Assembly: GCA_021732995.1 (NCBI GenBank)
Contig: JAKFWA010000087.1
Location: 1-64,000, forward strand
Direction: 5' to 3'
Length of the DNA: 64,000 nt
Source: Planctomycetaceae bacterium
Lineage (GTDB): Bacteria > Planctomycetota > Planctomycetia > Planctomycetales > Planctomycetaceae
Both the position numbers and the translations under genes were made by a program. Under the pieces are notes generated by a model that saw only the letters and a list, made by a program, of their open reading frames with translations, did no database searches and was not told the DNA's origin. Of the stretch, positions 1 to 7,465 are shown in pieces. Position 1 is the stretch's first letter. The number at the start of each line of letters is the position of its first letter.

Positions 1-105
1 TCAGGGTACCAATAGGGGTAGTTGGTTTGAGTAACGCCCCGACAGTACGCATGCTGCAGCCTAAATTCAAGCGATTTTGAGTTTTCGAGCGCTCAGGAGA
101 TCGGC

Positions 106-1017
106 ATGGCCCGCTGCGACTACTGCATCATCCCGTCCGTGCGTCCGGGCCTGCAGAGCCGCTCGCCGCAGGACATCGAAGACGAAGTGCGGCGTCTGAT
201 CGACAACGGTTACAAAGAAATCATCATCACCGGAATTCACGTCGGCCACTACGGCGTCGATACGACGCGGGGCCGGTCGGGCGTGCCGCCGTTTCGGCTG
301 TGGCACCTCTTCAAACAGTTGGACCGCATTCCGGGGAACTGGCGAATGCGGCTGTCGAGTATCGAGGCGGTCGAGGTCAACGATGACTTCATCTCCGCGG
401 CGGCCGATTGCGAACACCTCTGCCCGCAGTTTCATCCAGCTCTGCAGAGCGGCTCGGAAGCCGTGCTGCAGCGCATGCGACGGCGTTATTCGGTGCAGGC
501 TTTTCTTGAGAAACTCGCGCGGATGCGTGAGGTGCTGGTAAACCCTTCTTTCACAACAGATGTTATTGTGGGGTTCCCCGGAGAAACCGACGCCGAGTTT
601 GAGGAGACTCTGGAAACCTGCCGAATTGCCGGTTTCAGTAAGGTGCATGTGTTCCCGTTCAGCACGCGGAAGGGGACACCGGCGGCGACTTTTCCGGATC
701 AGGTACCGGCGGAAGTGCGTAAGGCTCGGGTTCAGACGCTCGGTGAACTCGAACGTGAGTTAGCGGAAAGCTATTATCGGACTCTGGTTGGGACGGAGCT
801 GGAGGTGCTCGTCGAACGAGAATCTGAACGTGACGGCTGGGTCAAAGGGACAGACCGGCGATACGTTCCCGTGGAGTTACCGGGCTCCGTTACTGACTTG
901 GGTGGGTTCGTCCGGGCTGTAGGGCAAACAGCAACTCGACATCAACTGGTGAGCAGCCGGGTTGAGGAAGCGTGCACGCAAGGCTGTGGTTCTCTCTGCG
1001 AGAGCCATTGCTCGTGA
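106..1017 (+). CDS. N-terminally truncated MtaB-type tRNA methylthiotransferase (radical SAM)
   Basis: The visible part matches the radical-SAM and TRAM portion of the MtaB/MiaB family, which adds a methylthio group to modified adenosine in tRNA. The protein begins MARCDYCIIP, so it has the second and third cysteines of the CxxxCxxC cluster motif (C4, C7). The codon just before the ATG, where the first cluster cysteine should be, is Gly (GGC). The family's N-terminal MTTase domain, with its own iron-sulfur cluster, is missing. The frame is open upstream only to a stop at 28-30 and those residues do not resemble the family. Later motifs are present: the GIHVGHYG stretch, HPALQSGS, a DVIVGFPGE stretch and a C-terminal TRAM-like part. 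As it stands it should not bind a normal radical-SAM cluster. It is either a decayed gene or a junction artefact near position 103. Family assignment is firm; function is doubtful. Confidence 0.75.
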   Translation: MARCDYCIIPSVRPGLQSRSPQDIEDEVRRLIDNGYKEIIITGIHVGHYGVDTTRGRSGVPPFRLWHLFKQLDRIPGNWRMRLSSIEAVEVNDDFISAAADCEHLCPQFHPALQSGSEAVLQRMRRRYSVQAFLEKLARMREVLVNPSFTTDVIVGFPGETDAEFEETLETCRIAGFSKVHVFPFSTRKGTPAATFPDQVPAEVRKARVQTLGELERELAESYYRTLVGTELEVLVERESERDGWVKGTDRRYVPVELPGSVTDLGGFVRAVGQTATRHQLVSSRVEEACTQGCGSLCESHCS

Positions 1018-1060
1018 CGTTTCGTCGAGTGCAGGGCAACGCACAACATCGAGAAGCATC

Positions 1061-1432
1061 ATGGACCTCGCTGAATTTCATCCCCGCTACTTCAACGCGA
1101 CTAAACACGCGGATGTGGCGGTTGTGAAGTTTGAGATTTCACACCTCAACGACGAAGAAAACATTGAGGAACTCGGGCACGAGTTGTTCGCCCTGGTAGA
1201 TCAGTTCGGCTTCCGCAAAGTCGTGTTGAACATGGGCAGCGTGGAATACGTCACCAGTTCCGTCGTCGGGAAGATCATCACGTTGCACCGCAAGCTGCAT
1301 CGCTCCGATGGTCAACTGGTGATTTCCAACCTGACGCCCGGCGTGAACGAAGTCCTGATGGCCAGCCGGCTGCTGAGCTACTTCAAAGTCTCGCCGACAG
1401 AACCCGAAGCGCTGGCCAGCCTGAGTGCCTGA
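1061..1432 (+). CDS. STAS-domain protein (anti-sigma factor antagonist type)
   Basis: A 123-residue single-domain protein of the SpoIIAA-like STAS family, whose members bind partner-switching anti-sigma kinases or other regulators in the cytoplasm. The core beta strand VVLNMGSVEYV leads into T-S-S-V-V-G, which lines up with the DSSGLG loop of SpoIIAA. The second Ser, the usual phosphorylation site, is kept, while the Asp before it is Thr. A longer open frame starts at 962 but overlaps the previous gene. The ATG at 1061 was chosen because the domain begins there and a GAGAAG sits a few bases upstream. No cognate kinase or sigma factor is nearby, so the partner is unknown. A second, divergent STAS gene lies at 18739. 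Confidence 0.8.
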   Translation: MDLAEFHPRYFNATKHADVAVVKFEISHLNDEENIEELGHELFALVDQFGFRKVVLNMGSVEYVTSSVVGKIITLHRKLHRSDGQLVISNLTPGVNEVLMASRLLSYFKVSPTEPEALASLSA

Positions 1433-1569
1433 GTGTGCTACCAGGGACAACATCTGTAGCGCTGCTGAAAGCTGGGCGGCATTCATCGTGAAGCAGCAGT
1501 ACGGCGACCGTGAGGGAGCTGCCCGGCGCCGTTCAACAAGACGCGAGAATCGTTTGAGGATTGAGATCA

Positions 1570-2277
1570 GTGCTGATTGCAATTGAAGGCATCGATGGGT
1601 CGGGCAAGGGGACGCAGGCCAAGCAACTGCTGGAGCGGTTCCTCGCTGCTGGAAAGGCCGCCGCTCTGGTGAGCTTTCCCCGGTACTCGGCGACGCACTT
1701 CGGTCGCACGATCGGCCGGTTTCTGAACGGCGAATTCGGTGCGCTCGATCAGGTCGACCCGCATCTGGCTGCGACGCTCTACGCTGCCGACCGGCTGGAA
1801 TCAAAACCGTTCCTGCAGGAGAAGCTGTCCGCTCATGATGTTGTAATCTGTGACCGTTACGTTGCTTCGAACGCGGCTCATCAGGGTGCGAAGCGCACCG
1901 GAGACGAACGCCGTGCTCTGCAGCAATGGATTTCGCAGACCGAGTTCGGAGTCTTCGATCTGCCGCGACCTGATCTGGTCATCCTGCTGGATTTGCCGGC
2001 GACGACAGCTCAGGAACTCATCGCCCGCAAGGCAGCGCGCGACTACACGTCGAAGAAGGCCGACATTCAGGAAGCCGACGGCACGTATCTGGCTGGCGTG
2101 CGGGACGTCTATCTGGATCTCGCCGCGACCGAACCCAACTGGTGCCGAGTCGCCTGCCTCAAAGATGGCGAACTGCGATCCGTCGAAGACATCGGCAACG
2201 AGGTCTGGCAGATCGCTACCTCGGCGCTGGAACGAGCGGCGTGCGGCGGCTCCAGTTGCTCAAAGCAGCAGCCATGA
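1570..2277 (+). CDS. tmk: Thymidylate kinase (dTMP kinase)
   Basis: Phosphorylates dTMP to dTDP in the cytoplasm, an essential step in dTTP supply. It has a P-loop at about residues 7-14 (GIDGSGKG), a CDRYVAS motif of the DRY/H type, and a LID-like segment rich in Lys and Arg (ARDYTSKK). Its length of about 235 residues is normal. The GTG at 1570 is preferred as start: a GAGGA ends nine bases before it, whereas the in-frame TTG at 1561 abuts that ribosome site directly. The stop overlaps the start of the next gene by four bases (ATGA), so the two are probably translationally coupled. The C-terminal tail, rich in Cys, Ser and Gln, is not part of the fold. Confidence 0.93.
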   Translation: MLIAIEGIDGSGKGTQAKQLLERFLAAGKAAALVSFPRYSATHFGRTIGRFLNGEFGALDQVDPHLAATLYAADRLESKPFLQEKLSAHDVVICDRYVASNAAHQGAKRTGDERRALQQWISQTEFGVFDLPRPDLVILLDLPATTAQELIARKAARDYTSKKADIQEADGTYLAGVRDVYLDLAATEPNWCRVACLKDGELRSVEDIGNEVWQIATSALERAACGGSSCSKQQP

Positions 2278-3086
2278 ACTCGCCCTCAGAACAAGTTGAA
2301 GAAGAGTTCGGCGTCCCGATTCCTGGCACGATTCTGCCTGAGGATCAATGGGCGAAGACGGCGCTCAAGAAAATGCCGCCGCCGGGACCGCTGGACTTCG
2401 CGGCACTCTTTGGAAGAACCGCACCGATCGTGCTGGACCTCGGCTGCGGCAATGGTCGCTCCACTCTGTTGAGTGCGCTGCAGCGCCCGGACTTCGATCA
2501 TCTGGCTTCGGACATCCTGCCCGTTGTGATTCGTTACGCGACGCGACGAGGAAATCAGCGCGGCCTGAGTAACACTCGTTGGGCGGTGATCGGCGGGCGA
2601 GAACTGCTGCGGGACTACATCGCACCGCACAGCATCACCGAGATTCACTGCTATCACCCACAGCCGTATTACGAACGTCACGAGATCGGCAAGCGTCTGA
2701 TCATGCCGGAATTCCTGAGTCTTGTGCATCGCGCATTGCTTCCGGACGGTCTGTTTGTGATTCAGACGGACAACCCGGCCTACTGGAATTACATCGCGTC
2801 CGTCGCGCCGCATTTCTTTGAAGTTCAAGAGCATCCGACTCCGTGGCCTGATGCTCCGTCAGGCCGCACGCGCCGCGAGATCCTCGCGCTGCAAAAGGGA
2901 CTGCCGATCTTTCGCGGCCTCTGCAAACCGCGAGCAGACCTGACCGAAGATGCTCTGAAAGCTCTGGTCAAAACGCTGCCTCGCCCAAACTTCAACGCCG
3001 ACCGCAGGCTGATGGTACTCGACCGTCTCGAATCGGAAGGCGAAGACCCTGCAGCCAAGCAGCCGCCTCAACGCCGACGCCGTTAA
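2274..3086 (+). CDS. trmB: TrmB-like tRNA (guanine-N7-)-methyltransferase
   Basis: Predicted SAM-dependent enzyme making m7G46 in tRNA. The SAM loop DLGCGNGR lies at about residues 55-62, and the downstream segment HPQPYYERHEIGKRL followed by MPEFL occupies the place of the family's FPDPWPKKRHHKRRL signature. The C-terminal part has the usual FxxQTDNPxY stretch. The signature lacks the conserved Asp (HPQPYY instead of PDPWP), which is a departure from the classical enzyme. Start: the ATG overlaps the tmk stop by four bases and matches the family N-terminus; a longer frame from 2142 would lie inside tmk. The last about 20 residues are a basic, proline-rich tail (PPQRRRR). Family is fairly sure; exact base specificity is inferred. 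Confidence 0.82.
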   Translation: MNSPSEQVEEEFGVPIPGTILPEDQWAKTALKKMPPPGPLDFAALFGRTAPIVLDLGCGNGRSTLLSALQRPDFDHLASDILPVVIRYATRRGNQRGLSNTRWAVIGGRELLRDYIAPHSITEIHCYHPQPYYERHEIGKRLIMPEFLSLVHRALLPDGLFVIQTDNPAYWNYIASVAPHFFEVQEHPTPWPDAPSGRTRREILALQKGLPIFRGLCKPRADLTEDALKALVKTLPRPNFNADRRLMVLDRLESEGEDPAAKQPPQRRRR

Positions 3087-3101
3087 CACCTCAAAACAAA
3101 A

Positions 3102-3132
3102 CGCACCGGAGTTCGGGAGAACGTCCGGTGCG
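3102..3132 (-). terminator. Hairpin terminator between convergent trmB and cytochrome b genes
   Basis: CGCACCGGA at 3102-3110 pairs with TCCGGTGCG at 3124-3132 around a 13-base loop. Read on the minus strand, the stem is followed by TTTTGTTTTG, so it is a good intrinsic terminator for the cytochrome gene ending at 3162. It may also stop trmB transcripts on the plus strand, although no T-run follows on that side. Confidence 0.75.
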
Positions 3133-3161
3133 CGTTGTTCAGGAAGTTGCGATCCGCGCCG

Positions 3162-5102
3162 CTACTTAGCTTGAGTCGTCGCCTTCGGAAGTTCGTTGAC
3201 CCGCGAGTCGTAGTTATGCACGTGGGTCTCGTAGTAGTCGCTGGTCATCCAGCGAACGAGCAGGTCAAGTTCCTTCTCGGTCAGCTTGTCACCGTAGGCA
3301 GGCATGCGGTTCTTCTTGCCGTAGAACTGCTCGGAGCCGGGGTTCTTCAGGAAGGCTTTCAGCCACGCAGAAGAACCATAGCCAGCAAGGTCCGGAACAT
3401 CATCACCACTATCTTCCAGCTTGAACTCGTTCCCCAATTTGGTGTGGCAATCGCTGCACTTCGTGAGTTCGGAACCATCTTTGAGTTTACCGCCGTCCAG
3501 AATCTCCTTGCCGCGAGCGACGAGTTTGGCATCGACCTTGTCAGCCGCGATGCCGCGTTGGGCGACGAGGAACTCAATGACCGCTGAAAGGTCTTCCGCG
3601 TTATCGGCCTTAGTAAGCACCTTGGAGTACTCAGCCACGGCGTCAGCCATTTGTGACTCGTCGAGATCGATGAACTCGCCCCCCGTGCCGTCAGCCTTGG
3701 CTTTGGCGTCGTTTTTATACCACTGAGCGTTACGCAGCGGCTGGAAGTGGTTGGAGTAGTCCAGCACGATGGACTTCATCCAGTCGCGAGTTCCGAAGTT
3801 GGCCAGGTCGGTCGCTTCGGGGTGAGCGATGGCTTCCTTCTTGTCGACCACCACCTTGATCAAACGGCCGCGACCGTTGTGACCGTCGATACGGTGGCAA
3901 CTCGCGCAATGCTTCGCGAACAGGCGCGGTCCCTGAGTGAACGGGTCGTTGCGCAACAGCGACACGGCACCTTCCACGGGGATCATCGTCGGGCTCTTGG
4001 CGAGTTCACGCACGCGGTGGGAATCGCGTTCAGCTTCGCGTAAGGCCATCTGGTGATCGTCGTTCTTGCCGTCTTCCACGATGGCCATGATCGTCAGCAG
4101 TGCCGCACCGCCACCGACCAGCCACATGTAGGTGAGGTTGAATTTGTGACCCCATTTCCAACGAGCCAAGATCGGCATCGCGGCCAGAATCGTCATCAGG
4201 ATGCCGGGGAAGTGGATGGCGCCGAATGCCAGACCCAAGTGCTCCACGGCTTCGAACTTCAGGAAGCGGAACAGGAACAGGAAGTACCATTCGGGACGAG
4301 CAGCCTCAAAAGCTTCAGCCGGGTCGGCGGGAGGATTCAGCTCTGCACCTTTAAAGATCGCGAAGCCGACCACCACGGCGAGTACGCCCAGCGCCGCGAC
4401 TCCATCCTTCAAGACTTGGTCCGGCCAGAAGGTGGTGTCCGCTGCGTGTGCCGGATCTTTGACGTGAATGCCATGACGTCGAAACACATAGATATGCAGC
4501 GCGAGGAAACCAACTAGGGCCGCAGGCAGAATCACGACGTGCATCGCCAGAAAGCGGCTGATGGTCGCGTGACCGTACTCGGCACCGCCCTGAGCCAGCA
4601 CCTGCAACGCAGGTCCCAGCACGGGAGTGGCACTCATGATCTTGGTGGAGACCTGAGTCGCGTAGTAACCCTTCTGGTCCCACGGCAGCAGGTAGCCGGT
4701 TAGACCTAGCCCCAACACGATCTGCATGAGCACGAGGCCCAGCCAGAAATTCACTTCGCGCGGCGCCTTGTACGCACCGTCGACGATGACCTGAATCAGG
4801 TGGAAGGCCAGCAGCACCGTCATGGCTTGAGCAGCAAAATGGTGAATGCCGCGCACCAGCCAGCCCAGCGTCATGACTTCCTGAATGTAATAGACACTTT
4901 CCCAGGCAGTCGTCGTGCTGCCGGAGTAAGCCGTCAGCAGGAAGATGCCGGTAATCATCTGCAGGCTGAACGTGAAGACGAGCGCGCTGCCCCACACGTA
5001 TCTCCAGCGGGCACCGCCGGGAATGCGTTCAAAGAGCGCTTCGTGCATCAGGTTCTTGTAGCCGGTTCGATGGTCCAGCCAGTTGAGCAATGATGGAATC
5101 AT
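3162..5102 (-). CDS. Cytochrome b fused to a diheme cytochrome c (bc-complex core subunit)
   Basis: Membrane quinol oxidase subunit of a Rieske/cytochrome b complex, 646 residues. The N-terminal half is cytochrome b. Helix B carries H87/H88 and H101, helix D carries H188 and H203. The second pair is separated by 14 residues, the spacing of b6-type cytochromes rather than mitochondrial-type b. The quinol-site motif PEWYF is at about 270-274, in the part equivalent to subunit IV. After more membrane helices, a soluble C-terminal half has two haem c motifs, CASCH (about 399-403) and CSDCH (about 549-553), with a likely Met ligand near 600. So cytochrome b6, subunit IV and a diheme c are one chain. 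It overlaps the Rieske stop by four bases and is probably co-translated with it. Confidence 0.93.
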   Translation of the reverse strand: MIPSLLNWLDHRTGYKNLMHEALFERIPGGARWRYVWGSALVFTFSLQMITGIFLLTAYSGSTTTAWESVYYIQEVMTLGWLVRGIHHFAAQAMTVLLAFHLIQVIVDGAYKAPREVNFWLGLVLMQIVLGLGLTGYLLPWDQKGYYATQVSTKIMSATPVLGPALQVLAQGGAEYGHATISRFLAMHVVILPAALVGFLALHIYVFRRHGIHVKDPAHAADTTFWPDQVLKDGVAALGVLAVVVGFAIFKGAELNPPADPAEAFEAARPEWYFLFLFRFLKFEAVEHLGLAFGAIHFPGILMTILAAMPILARWKWGHKFNLTYMWLVGGGAALLTIMAIVEDGKNDDHQMALREAERDSHRVRELAKSPTMIPVEGAVSLLRNDPFTQGPRLFAKHCASCHRIDGHNGRGRLIKVVVDKKEAIAHPEATDLANFGTRDWMKSIVLDYSNHFQPLRNAQWYKNDAKAKADGTGGEFIDLDESQMADAVAEYSKVLTKADNAEDLSAVIEFLVAQRGIAADKVDAKLVARGKEILDGGKLKDGSELTKCSDCHTKLGNEFKLEDSGDDVPDLAGYGSSAWLKAFLKNPGSEQFYGKKNRMPAYGDKLTEKELDLLVRWMTSDYYETHVHNYDSRVNELPKATTQAK

Positions 5103-5710
5103 ACTGGCACCTTCTCGCCTGTCGCGCCCTGGAAGTTCTGATACTTGATCCAGATCTCGTTGCCCCGCACGTCCAGTTCGAGGCTATCCATATCGCGCGG
5201 AGGAATGGCGTTGAGCTTCTTGCCATCCAGATCAAACGCACTGGTATGACACGGGCAGTAGAAGTCGCCTTGAGCACTGCGATGTTCCACGGCGCAACCC
5301 AGATGCGGGCACGTCACATTGAAGGCGATGATCTGGTTATTGATCTTCCTCAGCCACACCGAGCCAACCGGCTGGTTAGGCGATTTGTTCCAGGCATTGA
5401 TGATGTCGTCAAAGACGGTGAACTTCTGCGGCATGCCATCGTTGGGCAACGCATCCGCCGCAATAGCCATCTTGATGAAGCCCTTCTCGTCCTTCTGGAC
5501 GCCTCCGGTGGAACCACCGCCGCCACCAGAGCGTTTCCGAATCAACGGGTCCAGAAAGAACGCGCCACCGATGCCGACAGGAATCAGCCCGGCCAGAGCG
5601 CCTAACGCACCTGCCAGAAACTTGGTCAGAAAGCTGCGACGCGGCGGTTCACAATGACAGTCCGAGCACGGACCGCCGGATTCCGGCGGCAGTTGCGCAT
5701 GATCGGTCAT
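5099..5710 (-). CDS. Rieske [2Fe-2S] iron-sulfur protein
   Basis: Rieske subunit of the bc-type complex, passing electrons from quinol to cytochrome c on the outer face of the membrane. Both cluster boxes are present: CPHLGC (box 1) and CPCHTSAF (box 2). The N-terminus has a twin-arginine motif (RRSFLTKF) followed by a hydrophobic anchor at about residues 28-53, as expected for a Tat-exported Rieske protein, then a Gly/Ser-rich hinge. Before the anchor lies an unusual Cys-rich stretch (CSDCHC). Start at 5710 is supported by GAGGA about nine bases upstream. It is first in a two-gene operon with the cytochrome b-c gene, overlapping by ATGA. Confidence 0.95.
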   Translation of the reverse strand: MTDHAQLPPESGGPCSDCHCEPPRRSFLTKFLAGALGALAGLIPVGIGGAFFLDPLIRKRSGGGGGSTGGVQKDEKGFIKMAIAADALPNDGMPQKFTVFDDIINAWNKSPNQPVGSVWLRKINNQIIAFNVTCPHLGCAVEHRSAQGDFYCPCHTSAFDLDGKKLNAIPPRDMDSLELDVRGNEIWIKYQNFQGATGEKVPV

Positions 5711-6126
5711 GACGATGGTCCTCGGTTAGGGTGGGAATCGACTACCGAGAATCGGTATGGAGGGCGTTCAGGTGGGATGTTCGGATGGCAAATATGAGGA
5801 GGGAAGGTAGCCGACGCCTGAATTGTGCTCAGGATGCGAAGGATTGCAAGCCGCCCATCAACAGTGGCTCATCCTTTCGTAACACTCCTGCAGCCACTGG
5901 GGAGGTCGCTGGTCGCGATTGTGCGGTGAGACCATTTGTTTCGGCGGTAGCGATTGCATCGGTCTGGCGGGTTAGACTGATTGAATTCAGATCGACATCG
6001 GTTGTTCGCTGCGAATACCGTGCAATCCGTGAGGCAAGCTGGTTGGACGTATCTTTAGTCAGCCTGGCTCGCGGTGTGCGCCAACGTCTAGCTGTTGCAG
6101 GGAGCCCTCTGCCTGATTGTGTTGTC
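5711..6126. other. Intergenic region between divergent Rieske and DUF1559 genes
   Basis: About 415 bases that must hold the promoters of two divergent units. The reading frame of the downstream gene stays open through most of it, but the translated residues do not resemble any domain and have no signal peptide, so it is treated as non-coding. No clear repeat, terminator or operator was recognised. Confidence 0.5.
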
Positions 6127-7233
6127 ATGAGGAATGTTCGTCGGACAGGTTTTACGCTCATCGAACTGCTGGTGGTCATCGCTGTGATCGCCGTGCTGGT
6201 GGCGTTGTTGCTTCCGGCGGTGCAGCAAGCCCGTGAACGAGCGAGGTCCGCTCAATGTGCCAACCAGTTGCGACAGCTCGGTCTCGCGCTGCAGAACTAT
6301 GAAACGGCGCTCGGCAGCTTTCCCCCGAGTTTTCTGCGGCAGGAAGACAACAACCCGCCGCCGCCCGTCGCCAGTGGTCAGTTGCAATACCGCAGTCATT
6401 GGACCGGCTATCACCTGCTGCTGCCTTATCTGGAACAAGGCAATGTCTACGAGCAATACGACTTCAACGGCGCATGGCTGAGCAGCATGACCGACGTCAA
6501 CGATCGACGTCACTGGCTGCCGAATCGAACGGTGATCCCGGCACTGATCTGTCCTTCAGCAACACGGCAGGCAAGCGTCGTGGGTGAAACCGGAGTGCCT
6601 GGCACATCGACTCACTGGATGGCCGGTTCGGTGTGCGACTACGCGTTCTCGCACGGTGCAGACATCATTAAAGCCTTGCCCGGCCCCGAAGCTGGTTGCC
6701 CCGGTGGACTGCTGCATTACTGGGATCAATGGCCCGCGTCGCGTCGCGGAGCCTTTGGCTACAACAGCCACACGCGCATGTCAGATATCGCGGACGGAGC
6801 CTCGCAATCATTCCTGATTGGAGAGAAGTCCGGCGGGCGGCTCACGTTCGGCGGCTGGAGTGCCACCTTCCCGCGAGCGACGGTCGAGTACCCGTGGGCG
6901 ATGGCGGCCGTGATGTACTTCGCTCCGACGTCTGGCAACGGCATGACGACCTGGGTGGTTGGTCCGTTCGCCGTGACTCGTGATGTCCGTCTGCCGGATT
7001 GTCCCGACGCATCATCTGGCGCGGGTGTGCCGTTCCCGATCAACCCGAGGCCGGTTGTTGTGCCGGTGACTGCCAGCGAGTCTCCGCTGTACTCGTTCCA
7101 GTCGATGCATCATGGCGGCGCCTACTTCGTCTTCGGTGATGGCGCGACGCACTTTCTGTCGGAGAACATCGATCAATCGGTGTTCGAATCGCTTTCGACA
7201 ATTGCTGGCAGCGAGACGGCCTCATTCGAGTAG
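6127..7233 (+). CDS. DUF1559 protein with prepilin-type N-terminal methylation motif
   Basis: Secreted pseudopilin-like protein of the DUF1559 family, which is greatly expanded in Planctomycetes. Residues 6-30 hold the type IV pilin-like signal RTGFTLIELL followed by a hydrophobic helix, normally cut after the Gly by prepilin peptidase and methylated on the new Phe. The rest is the DUF1559 body: conserved LRQLGLALQNYE and ALGSFPP segments after the helix, several Cys, and a C-terminal H-GG-x-F-GDG motif (HHGGAYFVFGDG). The start at 6127 puts the signal at the usual distance; the frame is open further upstream without meaning. Molecular function of the family is not established. It is monocistronic, with no pilus assembly genes nearby. 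Confidence 0.9.
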   Translation: MRNVRRTGFTLIELLVVIAVIAVLVALLLPAVQQARERARSAQCANQLRQLGLALQNYETALGSFPPSFLRQEDNNPPPPVASGQLQYRSHWTGYHLLLPYLEQGNVYEQYDFNGAWLSSMTDVNDRRHWLPNRTVIPALICPSATRQASVVGETGVPGTSTHWMAGSVCDYAFSHGADIIKALPGPEAGCPGGLLHYWDQWPASRRGAFGYNSHTRMSDIADGASQSFLIGEKSGGRLTFGGWSATFPRATVEYPWAMAAVMYFAPTSGNGMTTWVVGPFAVTRDVRLPDCPDASSGAGVPFPINPRPVVVPVTASESPLYSFQSMHHGGAYFVFGDGATHFLSENIDQSVFESLSTIAGSETASFE

Positions 7234-7465
7234 CCCCTTGCCGATCCGCTGAACAAGCGCACTGAAAATCAGTATCGCTGCAACCTGCCAAGTACGACTC
7301 AAAGTGAACTTTGGCGGAATCATGCATCGGGGTCAGGGCTCTCAGAAGTTCCGTACACAATCGACCGCCCGAGTTGTCAGCACGTCCTAGAGTTGAACCG
7401 CCAGTAGAGCGCGTCGGCGTTGTTTTACGTTCGATCGTCGCGGTTCCTCGACGTTGAGAGACGAC

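Noticed and set aside
106-1017. Calling the first gene an intact MtaB
   Set aside because: The N-terminal MTTase domain and the first cluster cysteine are missing.
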